From Ilumatobacter_A sp047610085 (lineage in GTDB: Bacteria; Actinomycetota; Acidimicrobiia; Acidimicrobiales; Ilumatobacteraceae), in the NCBI GenBank assembly GCA_047610085.1, contig JBLFZD010000003.1:1-42300 (forward strand): a stretch of DNA of 42,300 nt, given 5' to 3'. Position numbers and translations under genes: made by a program. Below, one piece after another: positions 25,550 to 35,931 of this stretch. The stretch's first letter is position 1; every line of letters begins with the position of its first letter. The notes under the pieces were generated by a model that had not been told where the DNA came from, searched no databases, and saw only the letters and a list, made by a program, of their open reading frames with translations.

Positions 25550-25930
25550 TTAGTCGCGGTCGCGGCCGCGGAGTTCGTCGATTTTGCGTCGATCACGTTT
25601 GGTCGGCCGGCCCATTCCACGGTCTCGCTCGGCGAAGATTGCAACCTCGGGCAAACGCTCCGGGGGAGGCGGCGAATGGTCGACAAAGCAGTCGACCGCG
25701 ATCGCAGCCCCGACACGTTTGGTGATGACCTTGGAGATGTCGACGATGCGCTGGCGCTGGCCGAGACGGGCTTCGATCCGGTCGCCAACTTTGATCGGGG
25801 TGGCAGGTTTGGCGGTCTTGCCATTGACCTTCACGTGGCCCGCCCGACATGCCGATGCTGCGTTGGCGCGGGTTTTGGTCAGGCGAACCGACCACAACCA
25901 TTGATCTGCACGTGCTGTTTCGATGTCCAC
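25550..25930 (-). CDS. S4-domain RNA-binding protein (Hsp15-like)
   Basis: The 126-residue protein has an N-terminal S4 domain: RADQWLWSVRLTKTRANAAS, ACRAGHVKVNGKTAKPATPI and KVGDRIEARLGQRQRIVDI. The tail is basic (GRPTKRDRRKIDELRGRDRD). Hsp15 binds stalled 50S subunits carrying peptidyl-tRNA in E. coli, and the actinobacterial proteins are usually annotated by similarity. GTG 25930 was preferred because the next upstream start is a TTG at 25954 with no better RBS. The gene lies alone between an esterase and a FAD oxidoreductase on the same strand. Confidence 0.85.
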   Translation of the reverse strand: MDIETARADQWLWSVRLTKTRANAASACRAGHVKVNGKTAKPATPIKVGDRIEARLGQRQRIVDISKVITKRVGAAIAVDCFVDHSPPPPERLPEVAIFAERDRGMGRPTKRDRRKIDELRGRDRD

Positions 25931-26015
25931 AGTCTCGCACGCGCCTCGTAGCAATGGTCATCGCATCTCGCAGTATTCGCGCCCTCGTCGCTGTGGCACC
26001 TTGAAGCGGAAGGGG

Positions 26016-27416
26016 TCAGCCGTTCACCGACATCGAGCTGTTGGGGTGGATTTCGCGGCGGCGCGAGAACGTCGCCATCTCGAGGGGGAGCCCGGTGTAT
26101 CGCCCGGTGATCGTGAGCGGTTCAGTATCGGTGTCGTGGCCCGCTTCGTTGGCTTCGATCATCTCGCTCACGCAATGGGCGGCAACCGTTGCGTTCTTAT
26201 ATTGGTTGCCACTCGTGCCGACGAGCATGTAGAAGCCCGGGAGGTCCGACTTGTCGTAGATCGGAATCCAGTCGTCGGCAACGTCGTAGCAGTCAACGAC
26301 GCCGAGCTTCTGATGGGGGATGCCGAGGCTGGGCATCCGGCGGGCGAGCCGCAAGACCTGCGTTTCCCAGAACTCTGGGGTGATGTCGCGATTGAAGTCA
26401 TCCGGGTTCTCGATGTCGACCCAGTCGTGGGGGTCGCACGCCGCGTCCTCGCCGCCGATCAGCACGTTGCCGCCGATCTCTGGACGGAAGTAGATACCGA
26501 CGTCACCGTCTTGGGTGTGGAAGCCACGTTCGAAGAACGAGACGTCGCCACCGGCAGGCTCGGGCACGTAGTGGCATTCGTGGCGGAGCGGTTTGGTCTT
26601 GATGTTCATGCCGTCCCAGACGCCAGCCAGCTTGTTGATCACCGGGGATGCTGGACCGCCAACGTTCACAATCACCGGAGCGTCGATGCGTGCGGTCACC
26701 CGCTCGTCCTCGGGACCCGACTCGAGGGTGACGCCAGCAACTCGTTCGCCGCCCGGACCCGCCTCGCGATGCACGACCGTGACCGTCGACCGGAAACGAA
26801 ACTCGGCCCCGTAGCTTTCCGCTGCACGTTGCAGGTTGTGTGCCGAGAGCTGTGGGTCGTTGACAAATCCGGCTTCAGGACAGAACAGGCCACCCTGAAT
26901 CATGGAGTCGGTGTCGTCCCAGAATGCGTCGTTCGTATGGAGCTTCGGCGGGCCGTACTGGCCGGGGTCGAAGAGCGGCATGAACTCCACGAGGCGGTCA
27001 ACGTCCATGTCCTCATAGGGAATGCCCAGGGCGTCGTAGTGCGGCTTCACGCGTTCGTGGTGGCCGCCTTCACGCTTGAGCAACATGTTGCCGCACTGAT
27101 GGAACTCGATGAGGCCTGACTCATCGATCGAGGTGGCATCGACGTCACGATTGTCGGCGAGGTAGTCACCCCAGTTGGTCCAGTAGTGCAATCCCTCGTA
27201 TGACATCGCCACCCCGCCGAAGGTGGAGTAGGTAAACCGAATGATCGATGAAGAATTCGAGGTTGACCCGTATCCCGCAACCGGATTCTTATCGACGCAC
27301 AGTACTCGCCGCCCGCGTCGAGCGAGTTCGAATGCCATGGCCGCGCCGATCACCCCAGCGCCGATCACGATGGCATCAAACTCGGACGTGGATCCGGTGT
27401 CGCCGGTCGCAGGCAT
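26016..27416 (-). CDS. FAD-dependent oxidoreductase (DadA/sarcosine oxidase beta-like)
   Basis: The 466-residue DAO-family flavoprotein begins with FDAIVIGAGVIGAAMAFELA (13-32), then VDKNPVAGYGSTSNSSSIIR, and closes with the second FAD contact (DDWIPIYDKSDLPGFYMLVG, TSGNQYKNA). It should oxidise the C-N bond of an amino acid or N-methyl amine. It is divergent from the DgcA-like gene with only 48 bp between the start codons, so the two probably share regulation and substrate route. No GcvT domain is attached, unlike the two long fusions in this window. Confidence 0.87.
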   Translation of the reverse strand: MPATGDTGSTSEFDAIVIGAGVIGAAMAFELARRGRRVLCVDKNPVAGYGSTSNSSSIIRFTYSTFGGVAMSYEGLHYWTNWGDYLADNRDVDATSIDESGLIEFHQCGNMLLKREGGHHERVKPHYDALGIPYEDMDVDRLVEFMPLFDPGQYGPPKLHTNDAFWDDTDSMIQGGLFCPEAGFVNDPQLSAHNLQRAAESYGAEFRFRSTVTVVHREAGPGGERVAGVTLESGPEDERVTARIDAPVIVNVGGPASPVINKLAGVWDGMNIKTKPLRHECHYVPEPAGGDVSFFERGFHTQDGDVGIYFRPEIGGNVLIGGEDAACDPHDWVDIENPDDFNRDITPEFWETQVLRLARRMPSLGIPHQKLGVVDCYDVADDWIPIYDKSDLPGFYMLVGTSGNQYKNATVAAHCVSEMIEANEAGHDTDTEPLTITGRYTGLPLEMATFSRRREIHPNSSMSVNG

Positions 27417-27433
27417 CTGGCGAGATTAGCCAG
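27417..27433. promoter_or_regulatory. Inverted repeat in the divergent FAD/DgcA-like intergenic region
   Basis: CTGGC-N7-GCCAG directly abuts the start codon of the minus-strand gene, inside a 48-bp gap that must hold promoters for both genes. It could be an operator or a hairpin in the leader. The arms are short, so this is only suggestive. Confidence 0.3.
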
Positions 27434-27464
27434 TCAAACATCGCGGCTCTGACAGGATGGCACG

Positions 27465-29498
27465 ATGCCTGACCCGCTTCTGGAGCCGTTTGACCTGAAG
27501 CACCTTCACCTTCGGAATCGAATCTTCTCGTCAGCGCATGAACCCGCTTATGCCGAGGCGGGTATGCCGACCGATCGGTACCGGCTGTACCACGAAGAAA
27601 AGGCTAAAGGCGGGGTCGCGCTGACGATGACGGCGGGCTCGGCAGTCGTCGCCGAAGACAGTCCGCCATCGTTCGGCAACCTTCACGCGTACGACGATGC
27701 GATCGTCCCGTGGATCCAGCGGATGACCGATGGCATCCACAAGCACGGCGCTGCATGCATGATCCAGATCACGCACCTCGGCCGTCGAACCGGGTGGTCA
27801 TCGGGCGACTGGTTGCCGGTGCTTGCCCCATCGTCGATCCGCGAACCCGCCCACCGGTCGATTCCGAAAGAAGCGGAAGACTGGGACATCGATCGGCTGA
27901 TCGGCAAGTACGCCGATGCTGCGGAGCGGATGCAAGCCGGTGGCATGGATGGCATCGAGTTGCAGTCGTACGGGCATCTCTTCGATGCGTGGTGGTCGCC
28001 CGGGACGAACCGGCGCGACGATGAGTGGGGCGGCGACATCACACGCCGGATCCGTTTCCCCTGGCTGGTGCTCGAAGCAATTCGCGACCGGTGTGGCGCC
28101 GACTTCATCGTGGGTCTGCGGATCTTCATCGAGGAGTCAATTCCCGGCGGCCTCGATGTTGCGGCAGGCATGGATCTTCTTGCTCGACTCGAAGTATCCG
28201 GTCTGATCGACTTCATCAACGTCGCCAAAGGATCGATCCACAACGACGTCGAACTCACCAATCTCATTCCTATTCACGGGATGCCGTCTGCGCCGATGCT
28301 CGACTTCGCGGGCATGGTTCGCGCCGCCACCAACTTGCCCGTGCTGCATGCCGCCAAGATCGACGACGTCGCTACGGCTCGCCATGCGATCCGGGAGGGC
28401 AAGCTCGACTTGGTAGGTATGACCCGAGCGCAGATCGCTGACCCCCACCTCGTGAACAAGATCATCGACGGGCGTGAACGCGAGATCAGGCCATGCGTTG
28501 GCGCAACCTATTGCCTGGATCGGATCTATGAGGCCGGCGAAGCGCTCTGTCTGCATAATGCTGCGACGAGCCGTGAGGCGACGATGCCCCACGAGATTGA
28601 GCCCGCCGACCTCTTTCGCCGCGTGGTGGTCGTGGGAGCGGGCCCCGCCGGACTCGAAGCTGCTCGGGTTGCCGGTGAACGTGGCCACGATGTGATCGTG
28701 TTGGAAGCGATGCCGCGAGCCGGTGGCCAGATCAATCTCGCGATCCGTAACCCCCGGCGAGTCGATTTGAACGGCATTGTTGAGTGGCGAACCGACGAGC
28801 TTGCGCGGCTTGGTGTGGAGGTCCGTTACGACACATTCGCTGAGATGGAGATGGTCCGTGCGCTCGTTCCCGATGTGGTGATCGTGGCAACCGGCGGCTT
28901 GCCACAGCTCCCCGATCTGGAAGCTGGTTCCGAGCATGTGGTTACGAGCTGGGATGTGCTTGGCGGTGACGTCACGCCGACGGGATCGGTGCTTTTCTAC
29001 GACGACAACGGAACGCACTCGGCGCTGTCGGCGGCCGAGATGATCGCTCGATCCGGGGCCGACTTGGAGATCGTCACACCGGAGCGCATGTTTGGGATCG
29101 AGGTGGGCGGGATGAACCACGTTCCCTATGCGCGCGCCTTCAACGAGACCGATACGCGAATCACGATCAACCAGCGCGTGTTGAAGGTCCAGCCCGAGTT
29201 GGGGCGGCTCCGCGCTGACATCGGCAGCGACCACTCGGCCCATCGATCGAGGCGACACATCGATCATGTTGTCGTCGACCACGGCACGCTTCCGCTTGAT
29301 GAGTTGTACTTCGACTTGAAGGCACACTCGAGCAATCGGGGGGCCGTTGACTACGGCGCGTTGATGGAGGGCCGTCCGCAACGGTTGGAAACAAATCCGG
29401 GCGGAACGTTCAAGCTCTTCCGAATCGGGGACGCGGTCGCGAGCCGAAATATTCATGCCGCGATTTACGACGCGCTCCGCCTTGTGAAAGATCTCTGA
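27465..29498 (+). CDS. DgcA-like Fe-S flavoprotein (TMADH / 2,4-dienoyl-CoA reductase family)
   Basis: The 677-residue protein has an Old-Yellow-Enzyme-type FMN barrel (LKHLHLRNRIFSSAHEPAYA; HLGRRTGW; GMDGIELQSYGHL), then a cysteine segment (C344, C350, C363) and from about residue 387 a nucleotide-binding domain (VVVVGAGPAGLEAARVAGER). Relatives include trimethylamine dehydrogenase, N-methylproline demethylase and dimethylglycine demethylase DgcA. Trimethylamine dehydrogenase has four cluster cysteines (CxxCxxC-x12-C); here the second is Ala347. I believe this substitution also occurs in DgcA-type members, but this needs alignment. It is divergent from a DAO-type oxidoreductase and followed after 22 bp by an MFS transporter. 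Confidence 0.88.
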   Translation: MPDPLLEPFDLKHLHLRNRIFSSAHEPAYAEAGMPTDRYRLYHEEKAKGGVALTMTAGSAVVAEDSPPSFGNLHAYDDAIVPWIQRMTDGIHKHGAACMIQITHLGRRTGWSSGDWLPVLAPSSIREPAHRSIPKEAEDWDIDRLIGKYADAAERMQAGGMDGIELQSYGHLFDAWWSPGTNRRDDEWGGDITRRIRFPWLVLEAIRDRCGADFIVGLRIFIEESIPGGLDVAAGMDLLARLEVSGLIDFINVAKGSIHNDVELTNLIPIHGMPSAPMLDFAGMVRAATNLPVLHAAKIDDVATARHAIREGKLDLVGMTRAQIADPHLVNKIIDGREREIRPCVGATYCLDRIYEAGEALCLHNAATSREATMPHEIEPADLFRRVVVVGAGPAGLEAARVAGERGHDVIVLEAMPRAGGQINLAIRNPRRVDLNGIVEWRTDELARLGVEVRYDTFAEMEMVRALVPDVVIVATGGLPQLPDLEAGSEHVVTSWDVLGGDVTPTGSVLFYDDNGTHSALSAAEMIARSGADLEIVTPERMFGIEVGGMNHVPYARAFNETDTRITINQRVLKVQPELGRLRADIGSDHSAHRSRRHIDHVVVDHGTLPLDELYFDLKAHSSNRGAVDYGALMEGRPQRLETNPGGTFKLFRIGDAVASRNIHAAIYDALRLVKDL

Positions 29499-29519
29499 GT
29501 CGTTTCTACTGATCGATTT

Positions 29520-30689
29520 TTGTCGGCCAAGCGCGACACTCCTGACGTGTCCCGCTTGCTCACACTGACCACGCTGCCGTTGTTCCTTGGCGGATTCCTC
29601 GGGCCGCTAGGAACGATGAGCGTCATCTCGATCTACCCCGAACTGCGTGACACGTTCGACGCATCAACGAGTGCCGTGAATTGGGCCTTCAGCGGGTACC
29701 TGCTTCCGATGGCCGCGATCATGCTCGTTTCAGGAACGATCGGTGAGCGCTACGGAAGGCGCCGGGTGATTCGTTTGACTTTTATCGGGTATGCGCTTGC
29801 GTCCATATGTTGTGTGCTTGCACCAAATCTCGGCGTGTTTATTGCTGCTCGTTTCGCGCAGGGCGTGTGCAACGCATTCATCACTCCATTGCTCCTTTCC
29901 GGGCTCGCTGAGGCGGTCGACTCTGGCCGGCTTGGGCAAGCCGTCGGGATCTATTCGGGCTTTCAAGCGGCTGGTGCCGCGGTTGCGCCCTTCATCAGCG
30001 GGGTCGCTGCAGCCGTCAATTGGCGTTGGACATACGTCGTCATCGCCATTATCGCACTTGGGCTTGCGACCCGCCCACCGAGTGGCGAACCGCACCCGAG
30101 GGCAGCGGCGCCATTGATTCGCCCGCTGCTCACGTTGCGGATGGCGTCGCTCTGGCTCGCTGCGCTCTCCGCTGCGACCGGGCCGATTGGTATTGCCGTC
30201 CTAGTGGGTGTGCACCTTCGTGACGGTTTTGAACTCGGGTCCAGAACCACCGGGGTGATTCTTCTGCTGAGCGGTTTCACCGCGATCGTCCTGAGCCCCA
30301 CCTGGGGCAAACTCATCGACTCATGGGGATCTCGTCGCGCTGCGCTGGTCTCTGCGGGAAGTGTGACGGCCTTGACGATGCCGCTCGGCTTGATCGACAC
30401 GGCATGGGGTCTGGCTGTGGTCTGGATCGTGGTGGCAGGCGTGGTCGGGTTCGTCCCGGTGAACCTCCAGCACCTTGCTGCGGTGGCCGTACCTGGCAAC
30501 CGTGGCGGTTCGTTGTCGTCGGTGCTTGCGTTCCGCTTTTCCGGGCACGCGATCGGGCCGATCGTGTGGCTGCCGGTGCTCGCCGTCGACGCGGTGTGGG
30601 CGTTTGCTGGTGCCGGTGGGCTTGGTTTGATCACGATGCTTGCACTGTTCGTGTCGACGAGGTCGAAGCCCGAAATCGCTTCGACGTGA
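29520..30689 (+). CDS. MFS transporter
   Basis: This protein has about 389 residues and 12 predicted membrane segments. The loop GTIGERYGRRRVIRLTFIGY between helices 2 and 3 is the MFS motif A; SGFQAAGAAVAPFISGV resembles the drug/H+ antiporter motif C. TTG 29520 starts 22 bases after the DgcA-like gene; GTG 29547 is an alternative. The close spacing suggests co-transcription and perhaps transport of the demethylation substrate or product, which is inference only. Confidence 0.85.
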   Translation: MSAKRDTPDVSRLLTLTTLPLFLGGFLGPLGTMSVISIYPELRDTFDASTSAVNWAFSGYLLPMAAIMLVSGTIGERYGRRRVIRLTFIGYALASICCVLAPNLGVFIAARFAQGVCNAFITPLLLSGLAEAVDSGRLGQAVGIYSGFQAAGAAVAPFISGVAAAVNWRWTYVVIAIIALGLATRPPSGEPHPRAAAPLIRPLLTLRMASLWLAALSAATGPIGIAVLVGVHLRDGFELGSRTTGVILLLSGFTAIVLSPTWGKLIDSWGSRRAALVSAGSVTALTMPLGLIDTAWGLAVVWIVVAGVVGFVPVNLQHLAAVAVPGNRGGSLSSVLAFRFSGHAIGPIVWLPVLAVDAVWAFAGAGGLGLITMLALFVSTRSKPEIAST

Positions 30690-30699
30690 GGGGTTTGAT

Positions 30700-32244
30700 G
30701 TGTCGCGAGTGGTTTGCTGTGGCGCGAATTCACGTCATCAGGCCGGTTCGGGCAGCGGTAGTATTTCTTCTCTGACTGCGACCGATTCGGAAGCTTCCGC
30801 CGCGGCCCCGGCTGTCGTGAGCGACCTCGACCTCACCGTCGTGGCGCGTGCCGTTGAGCAGAAGGCGAGCCTCGACGGAACGTGGGCACTCTTCCTCGCA
30901 CTCGGCCTGCTGATGATCGGCAATGGGCTCAATGGAGCGGTTGTTGGCATCCGGTCGGACTCTGAGGGCTTCAGCATCGTCGTGGTCGGTGTGATCATGG
31001 CCGGCTATTTCGCAGGCTTTCTCTTGGCGCCAAGCGTCGTGGTGCCGCGCATCCCCAAGGTCGGCCACATCCGCGTGTTTGCCGGGCTTGCGTCTATGGC
31101 ATCGAGTGCTGTGCTCATCCACTCCGTCTGGGTTGCCCCGGTGACCTGGACCCTGATGCGATTCGTGTTCGGCTTCTGCATGGCCGGGCTCTACATCGTC
31201 ATCGAGTCCTGGTTGGGGGAGATGACCGATACAAACAATCGCGGTCGAACCATGGCGATCTACATGATCGTGTCGATGGGCGGGCTTGGCATCGGTCAAT
31301 ACCTCGTGGCCGTCGCCGACCCGAATGGTTTCGAACTCTTCGTCGTCTCATCGGTACTGGTCTCGATGTCGCTTGTTCCGGTCACGCTCGCTGCCACAAT
31401 GAAGGCCCCCGTTGTGAGCTTGCCGGACCCGATGCCGATCCGTGAATTAATCAACCGCGTCCCGACCGGGGTGGTCGGTTCGTTCATGGCCGGGGCATCG
31501 GTCGGTATCCTGTTTGCGCTCGGAGCGGTCTACGCCACATCGGTCGAGATGTCACTCGATCGCACGGCGTTCTTCCTCGTCGCCCCAACGGTTGGGGCGA
31601 TCGTCATGCAATGGCCCATTGGTCGGCTCTCGGACAAAGTCGGGCGGCAAAGGGTGATCTTTGCGGTGGCTATCGGTGCAGGTTCGCTGACGTTGGTCAT
31701 GGCAGTCCTGCCGGCCGGGAGCCTCGTGGTTGCCATCTTGATGGTGCTGCTCGGCGGGCTCATGTTCCCGCTCTACTCGCTCGTGGTCTCCTTGACGCTG
31801 GACTCCACACCCGACGGCAAGCTTGTTGGTGCGTCGGGAACCCTGGTGCGGATAAACGGAGCCGGCGCTCTCAGCGGCCCACTCGTTGCAGCGCCGTTGA
31901 TCTCGCTGCTCGGTGCGCAGTGGTTTTTCTGGACGATGTCGATTGCGTTCGGCGTGGTGGTCGCCTACGTGGCATTCCGAATCACCGTTCGCGAAGCCTT
32001 GCCGCCCGAACGCCAGCGCGAGTTCGTCAACTTCCCGGCGCGGGCCGGTGCGATGGCCATTGGGATCGTTGTCAAGCCGGTCCGGACCGCAACGCGGATC
32101 GCTACAGGCAAACACTCCGCTTCGAAGCGGTATCTCGCCGGTGACGTTGCACGGCATCCTGCTTCGATCGAATTGGACCAAGAGGCACTGCTGTCCGAGA
32201 TTTACGACGCACCGGTGACGCCCTCGCCGATCGACGGAGACTGA
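30700..32244 (+). CDS. MFS transporter, YcaD-like
   Basis: From GTG 30700 the protein has 514 residues: a hydrophilic N-terminus of about 65 residues, 12 membrane segments and a cytoplasmic tail of about 75 residues. Family markers are RFVFGFCMAGLYIVIESWLGE, NNRGRTMAIYMIVSMGGLGI and the motif GRLSDKVGRQR. An AGGGG sequence lies six bases before the GTG, which favours it over the longer frame at 30640 that overlaps the previous MFS gene. The substrate is unknown. It is convergent with the metF-like gene. Confidence 0.85.
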   Translation: MSRVVCCGANSRHQAGSGSGSISSLTATDSEASAAAPAVVSDLDLTVVARAVEQKASLDGTWALFLALGLLMIGNGLNGAVVGIRSDSEGFSIVVVGVIMAGYFAGFLLAPSVVVPRIPKVGHIRVFAGLASMASSAVLIHSVWVAPVTWTLMRFVFGFCMAGLYIVIESWLGEMTDTNNRGRTMAIYMIVSMGGLGIGQYLVAVADPNGFELFVVSSVLVSMSLVPVTLAATMKAPVVSLPDPMPIRELINRVPTGVVGSFMAGASVGILFALGAVYATSVEMSLDRTAFFLVAPTVGAIVMQWPIGRLSDKVGRQRVIFAVAIGAGSLTLVMAVLPAGSLVVAILMVLLGGLMFPLYSLVVSLTLDSTPDGKLVGASGTLVRINGAGALSGPLVAAPLISLLGAQWFFWTMSIAFGVVVAYVAFRITVREALPPERQREFVNFPARAGAMAIGIVVKPVRTATRIATGKHSASKRYLAGDVARHPASIELDQEALLSEIYDAPVTPSPIDGD

Positions 32245-32261
32245 CCGCGGCCAGCCGGTGT

Positions 32262-32278
32262 CAGACACCCGATGTCTG
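32262..32278. terminator. Short hairpin between convergent genes
   Basis: CAGACA-N5-TGTCTG sits in the 40-bp gap between the MFS gene and the metF-like gene. The arms are perfect but short and no T-tract follows. Confidence 0.4.
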
Positions 32279-32284
32279 GGCGGT

Positions 32285-33226
32285 CTACTTGGCCGCTGCG
32301 GAGAGGGTGCGTTCACGCCAGAGTTCGGTGGCGTCGACCTGGTTGAACGTGTAGAGGTGGATGCCGCCAATACCAAGCCGATCGATGTCGATAGCAAGCG
32401 GCTTTAACAGCATGTCGGGCTCGAACGAGCGCTGGGTCATCATCTTGCCCAGCGCCTTGCGGTTCTTCTTCAGGTATCGCAGCGACGTGCCCACGCCCAG
32501 CCGAACGCCCATGGTCATGAGCTTTGACTTGTCGATGACGCCTGGCACGCCAAGGTGGACGGGGATGGTGAGCCCGGCGGAGCGTTCGCGTTGGAGCCAG
32601 TCACGAATCTGATCAGCCGAGAAACACATCTGTGTCGACACATGCGCGGTGCGCCCGCTCGACAGGATCAACTCTTGTTTGCGGTGGAGCGCAGCGTGCA
32701 GCAACTCGGTTGAGATGAACGGATGACTATCGGGGTACGAGGTGTAGCCGACGTGGTCGATCTGTCGCTGGTCAGCGCCATTCGCATCGTCGAGTGCAAT
32801 GAGCGCCTCGATGAACTCGATGGCATCGAAGTAGCAACCGGGTGGGTCGGCGTCGCCGCCAACCACGAAGACCTCGCGGATGCCCAGCCCGATGAGGCGA
32901 GCGTGAATGGAGGCGAGGTGCTCGGGTGTCTGCACCATGCGAGCTGCGAGGTGCGGCGTGACTTCGTGGCCGTCAGCGAGCAGTCGTTCGGATTCGTCGA
33001 GTGTGGCTTCGATCGACTTCGCGGGAGAACAGGTCATCGAGATGTGCGACGCAGGTCGAAGTTCGGTGATCGCCCGTTCGAGTGATTTCATCGGGATCAG
33101 CTCCACCTTGGCGTCGGTGATCAACTGACGCATGGTCGATGGACCGGGTCCGACAAGACCGCGTCGAAGCGGTCGTCGTTTCCGGGTTGCCTTTGTGGTG
33201 GGCAGCATGCTTGCTTCGGCAGACAT
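32285..33226 (-). CDS. Divergent methylenetetrahydrofolate reductase-like protein
   Basis: The 313-residue protein follows the MetF barrel: KVELIPMKS at strand 1, ASHISMTCSPAKSIEATLDE, GHEVTPHLAARM, REVFVVGGDADPPG, and later LTIPVHLGVPGVIDKSKLM. The usual N-terminal EFFPP motif is not present and the substrate loops differ from housekeeping MetF, so it looks like the subtype often linked to methylamine and betaine clusters. It should interconvert methylene- and methyl-tetrahydrofolate. ATG 33226 has an AGGGAGA RBS; an in-frame extension upstream overlaps fhs and is not coding. It lies 73 bp downstream of fhs on the same strand, probably co-transcribed. Confidence 0.8.
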   Translation of the reverse strand: MSAEASMLPTTKATRKRRPLRRGLVGPGPSTMRQLITDAKVELIPMKSLERAITELRPASHISMTCSPAKSIEATLDESERLLADGHEVTPHLAARMVQTPEHLASIHARLIGLGIREVFVVGGDADPPGCYFDAIEFIEALIALDDANGADQRQIDHVGYTSYPDSHPFISTELLHAALHRKQELILSSGRTAHVSTQMCFSADQIRDWLQRERSAGLTIPVHLGVPGVIDKSKLMTMGVRLGVGTSLRYLKKNRKALGKMMTQRSFEPDMLLKPLAIDIDRLGIGGIHLYTFNQVDATELWRERTLSAAAK

Positions 33227-33299
33227 CGTTGTCTCCCTTTCTTCATGTTCAGAGATGATGCTCAGCGAGGTCAGACCTCGGGGCGCACCACCTACGGGG

Positions 33300-34997
<1,698 letters not shown>

Positions 34998-35027
34998 GGT
35001 GTGTCGTGTCCTTTGCCGTCGGTTCCG

Positions 35028-35073
35028 TATGGTGGAACGGTTCCACTATACAGAACAGACGGGGCTGTGTCGA
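35028..35073 (-). promoter_or_regulatory. fhs promoter with overlapping palindromic operator
   Basis: On the minus strand TCGACA (35073-35068) and TATAGT (35050-35045) are separated by exactly 17 bases, a good SigA-type promoter. A 23-base palindrome at 35028-35050, with half-sites TATgGTGGAAC and GTTCCACtATA around a central G, covers the -10 element and the start region; only one base pair of the eleven fails to match. A further GGTTCC half-site lies at 35021-35026. This is a typical repressor-site arrangement; the regulator is unknown, with the GntR protein at 35932-36621 one candidate. Confidence 0.7.
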
Positions 35074-35096
35074 ACGTCATGTGAAACGACGCTGCG

Positions 35097-35249
35097 TCAG
35101 GTGGACATCGGCTCACCGTCTTGGCGGTCGTGGCTCTCATCGCGGGCGACGACCGCCAGGACGGCGGCGAGCGTTTCGTCGAGCTGCTCGCTCGGTGACC
35201 GTGAGGAGGTCCAGGTTGCGGTTGCAGCCGACGCCTCTGACGCAATCAA
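35097..35249 (-). CDS. Possible 50-residue ORF upstream of fhs
   Basis: TTG 35249 opens a frame with protein-like composition (SPSEQLDETLAAVLAVVARD, then ESHDRQDGEPMST). It loosely recalls the helical C-terminus of acyl-CoA carboxylase epsilon subunits, but this is weak. The frame is also open back to the stop codon of the secreted-protein gene. The RBS is poor and nothing supports expression. Apart from this and the fhs promoter, the 35051-35336 gap holds nothing recognised. Confidence 0.3.
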   Translation of the reverse strand: MIASEASAATATWTSSRSPSEQLDETLAAVLAVVARDESHDRQDGEPMST

Positions 35250-35336
35250 CCCGGCCGATGTGCCAGGAGCGGTGAGAGTTCGCGCCCGGCGTTGAGTGCG
35301 GGCGTTGTCTGTGTGACAAGAGAAAACGGAGTTGAT

Positions 35337-35786
35337 TCACTCCTCGGAGAGAATCGGGGCCGGATACAGGTAGGCGTCGCACTCTTGAAGGTCTCCTTCG
35401 ACGAAACCGAACGTGGCGTCCGGAAGATCGATCGGCTTTCCCCGAAGAAGGGTGCAGCATTCTGCATAGTCGACGTCGTAGCCGTCGATGTCTGTCACCC
35501 CGACCGTGTACGTCTGCGTCGTGAGGTTCACGCATTGCGTGGTGAAATCAGCATTGAACGCGTTGCCGACTGGTGCCGTGTCGCTGCATTGAGTGGTAAC
35601 GGTCATTCCGGCCTCGTCGAACAACTCGGCGCCAGCTGCGGCGGCGGCCGCCAACGCATCGTCGCCACCGACGAAGCGGTACGTGATGTCGGCCCTCCCA
35701 CCGCTATCGACTCCGGCGTCGGCTGCCGGAGCAGTGGTCAGACCGAATGCAGCGATAAGGGCAACGACTGCAGCAAGCTTCTCCAT
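35337..35786 (-). CDS. Small secreted protein, unknown function
   Basis: ATG 35786 (GAGAGGA RBS) starts a Sec signal peptide: MEK, a hydrophobic core, and TAPAADA as a probable cleavage region near residue 24. The mature part of about 125 residues contains an Ala-run helix, five cysteines (TTQCSD, FTTQCVN, AECCTLL, LQECDAY) that could form disulfides, and an acidic C-terminus. No domain is recognised. It is in line with the GntR gene but 145 bp from it, so it may be independently expressed. Confidence 0.75.
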   Translation of the reverse strand: MEKLAAVVALIAAFGLTTAPAADAGVDSGGRADITYRFVGGDDALAAAAAAGAELFDEAGMTVTTQCSDTAPVGNAFNADFTTQCVNLTTQTYTVGVTDIDGYDVDYAECCTLLRGKPIDLPDATFGFVEGDLQECDAYLYPAPILSEE

Positions 35787-35931
35787 GATGTCCTCTCGGG
35801 GCCACTGGTAGTGCGTGCTGTTGAACGTCCACCATTCGTCAATCGCTGTGGAACGAATTCGGAGTGTTTGCAACAGAGAACGACGCTCGAGCCTGACGTG
35901 AATCAGGCTCGATTATTGCCGTGCGGGGCAC

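Noticed and set aside
28137..29456. A 439-codon minus-strand frame
   Set aside because: It lies fully antisense to the DgcA-like flavoprotein and shows no domain; high GC keeps antisense frames open.
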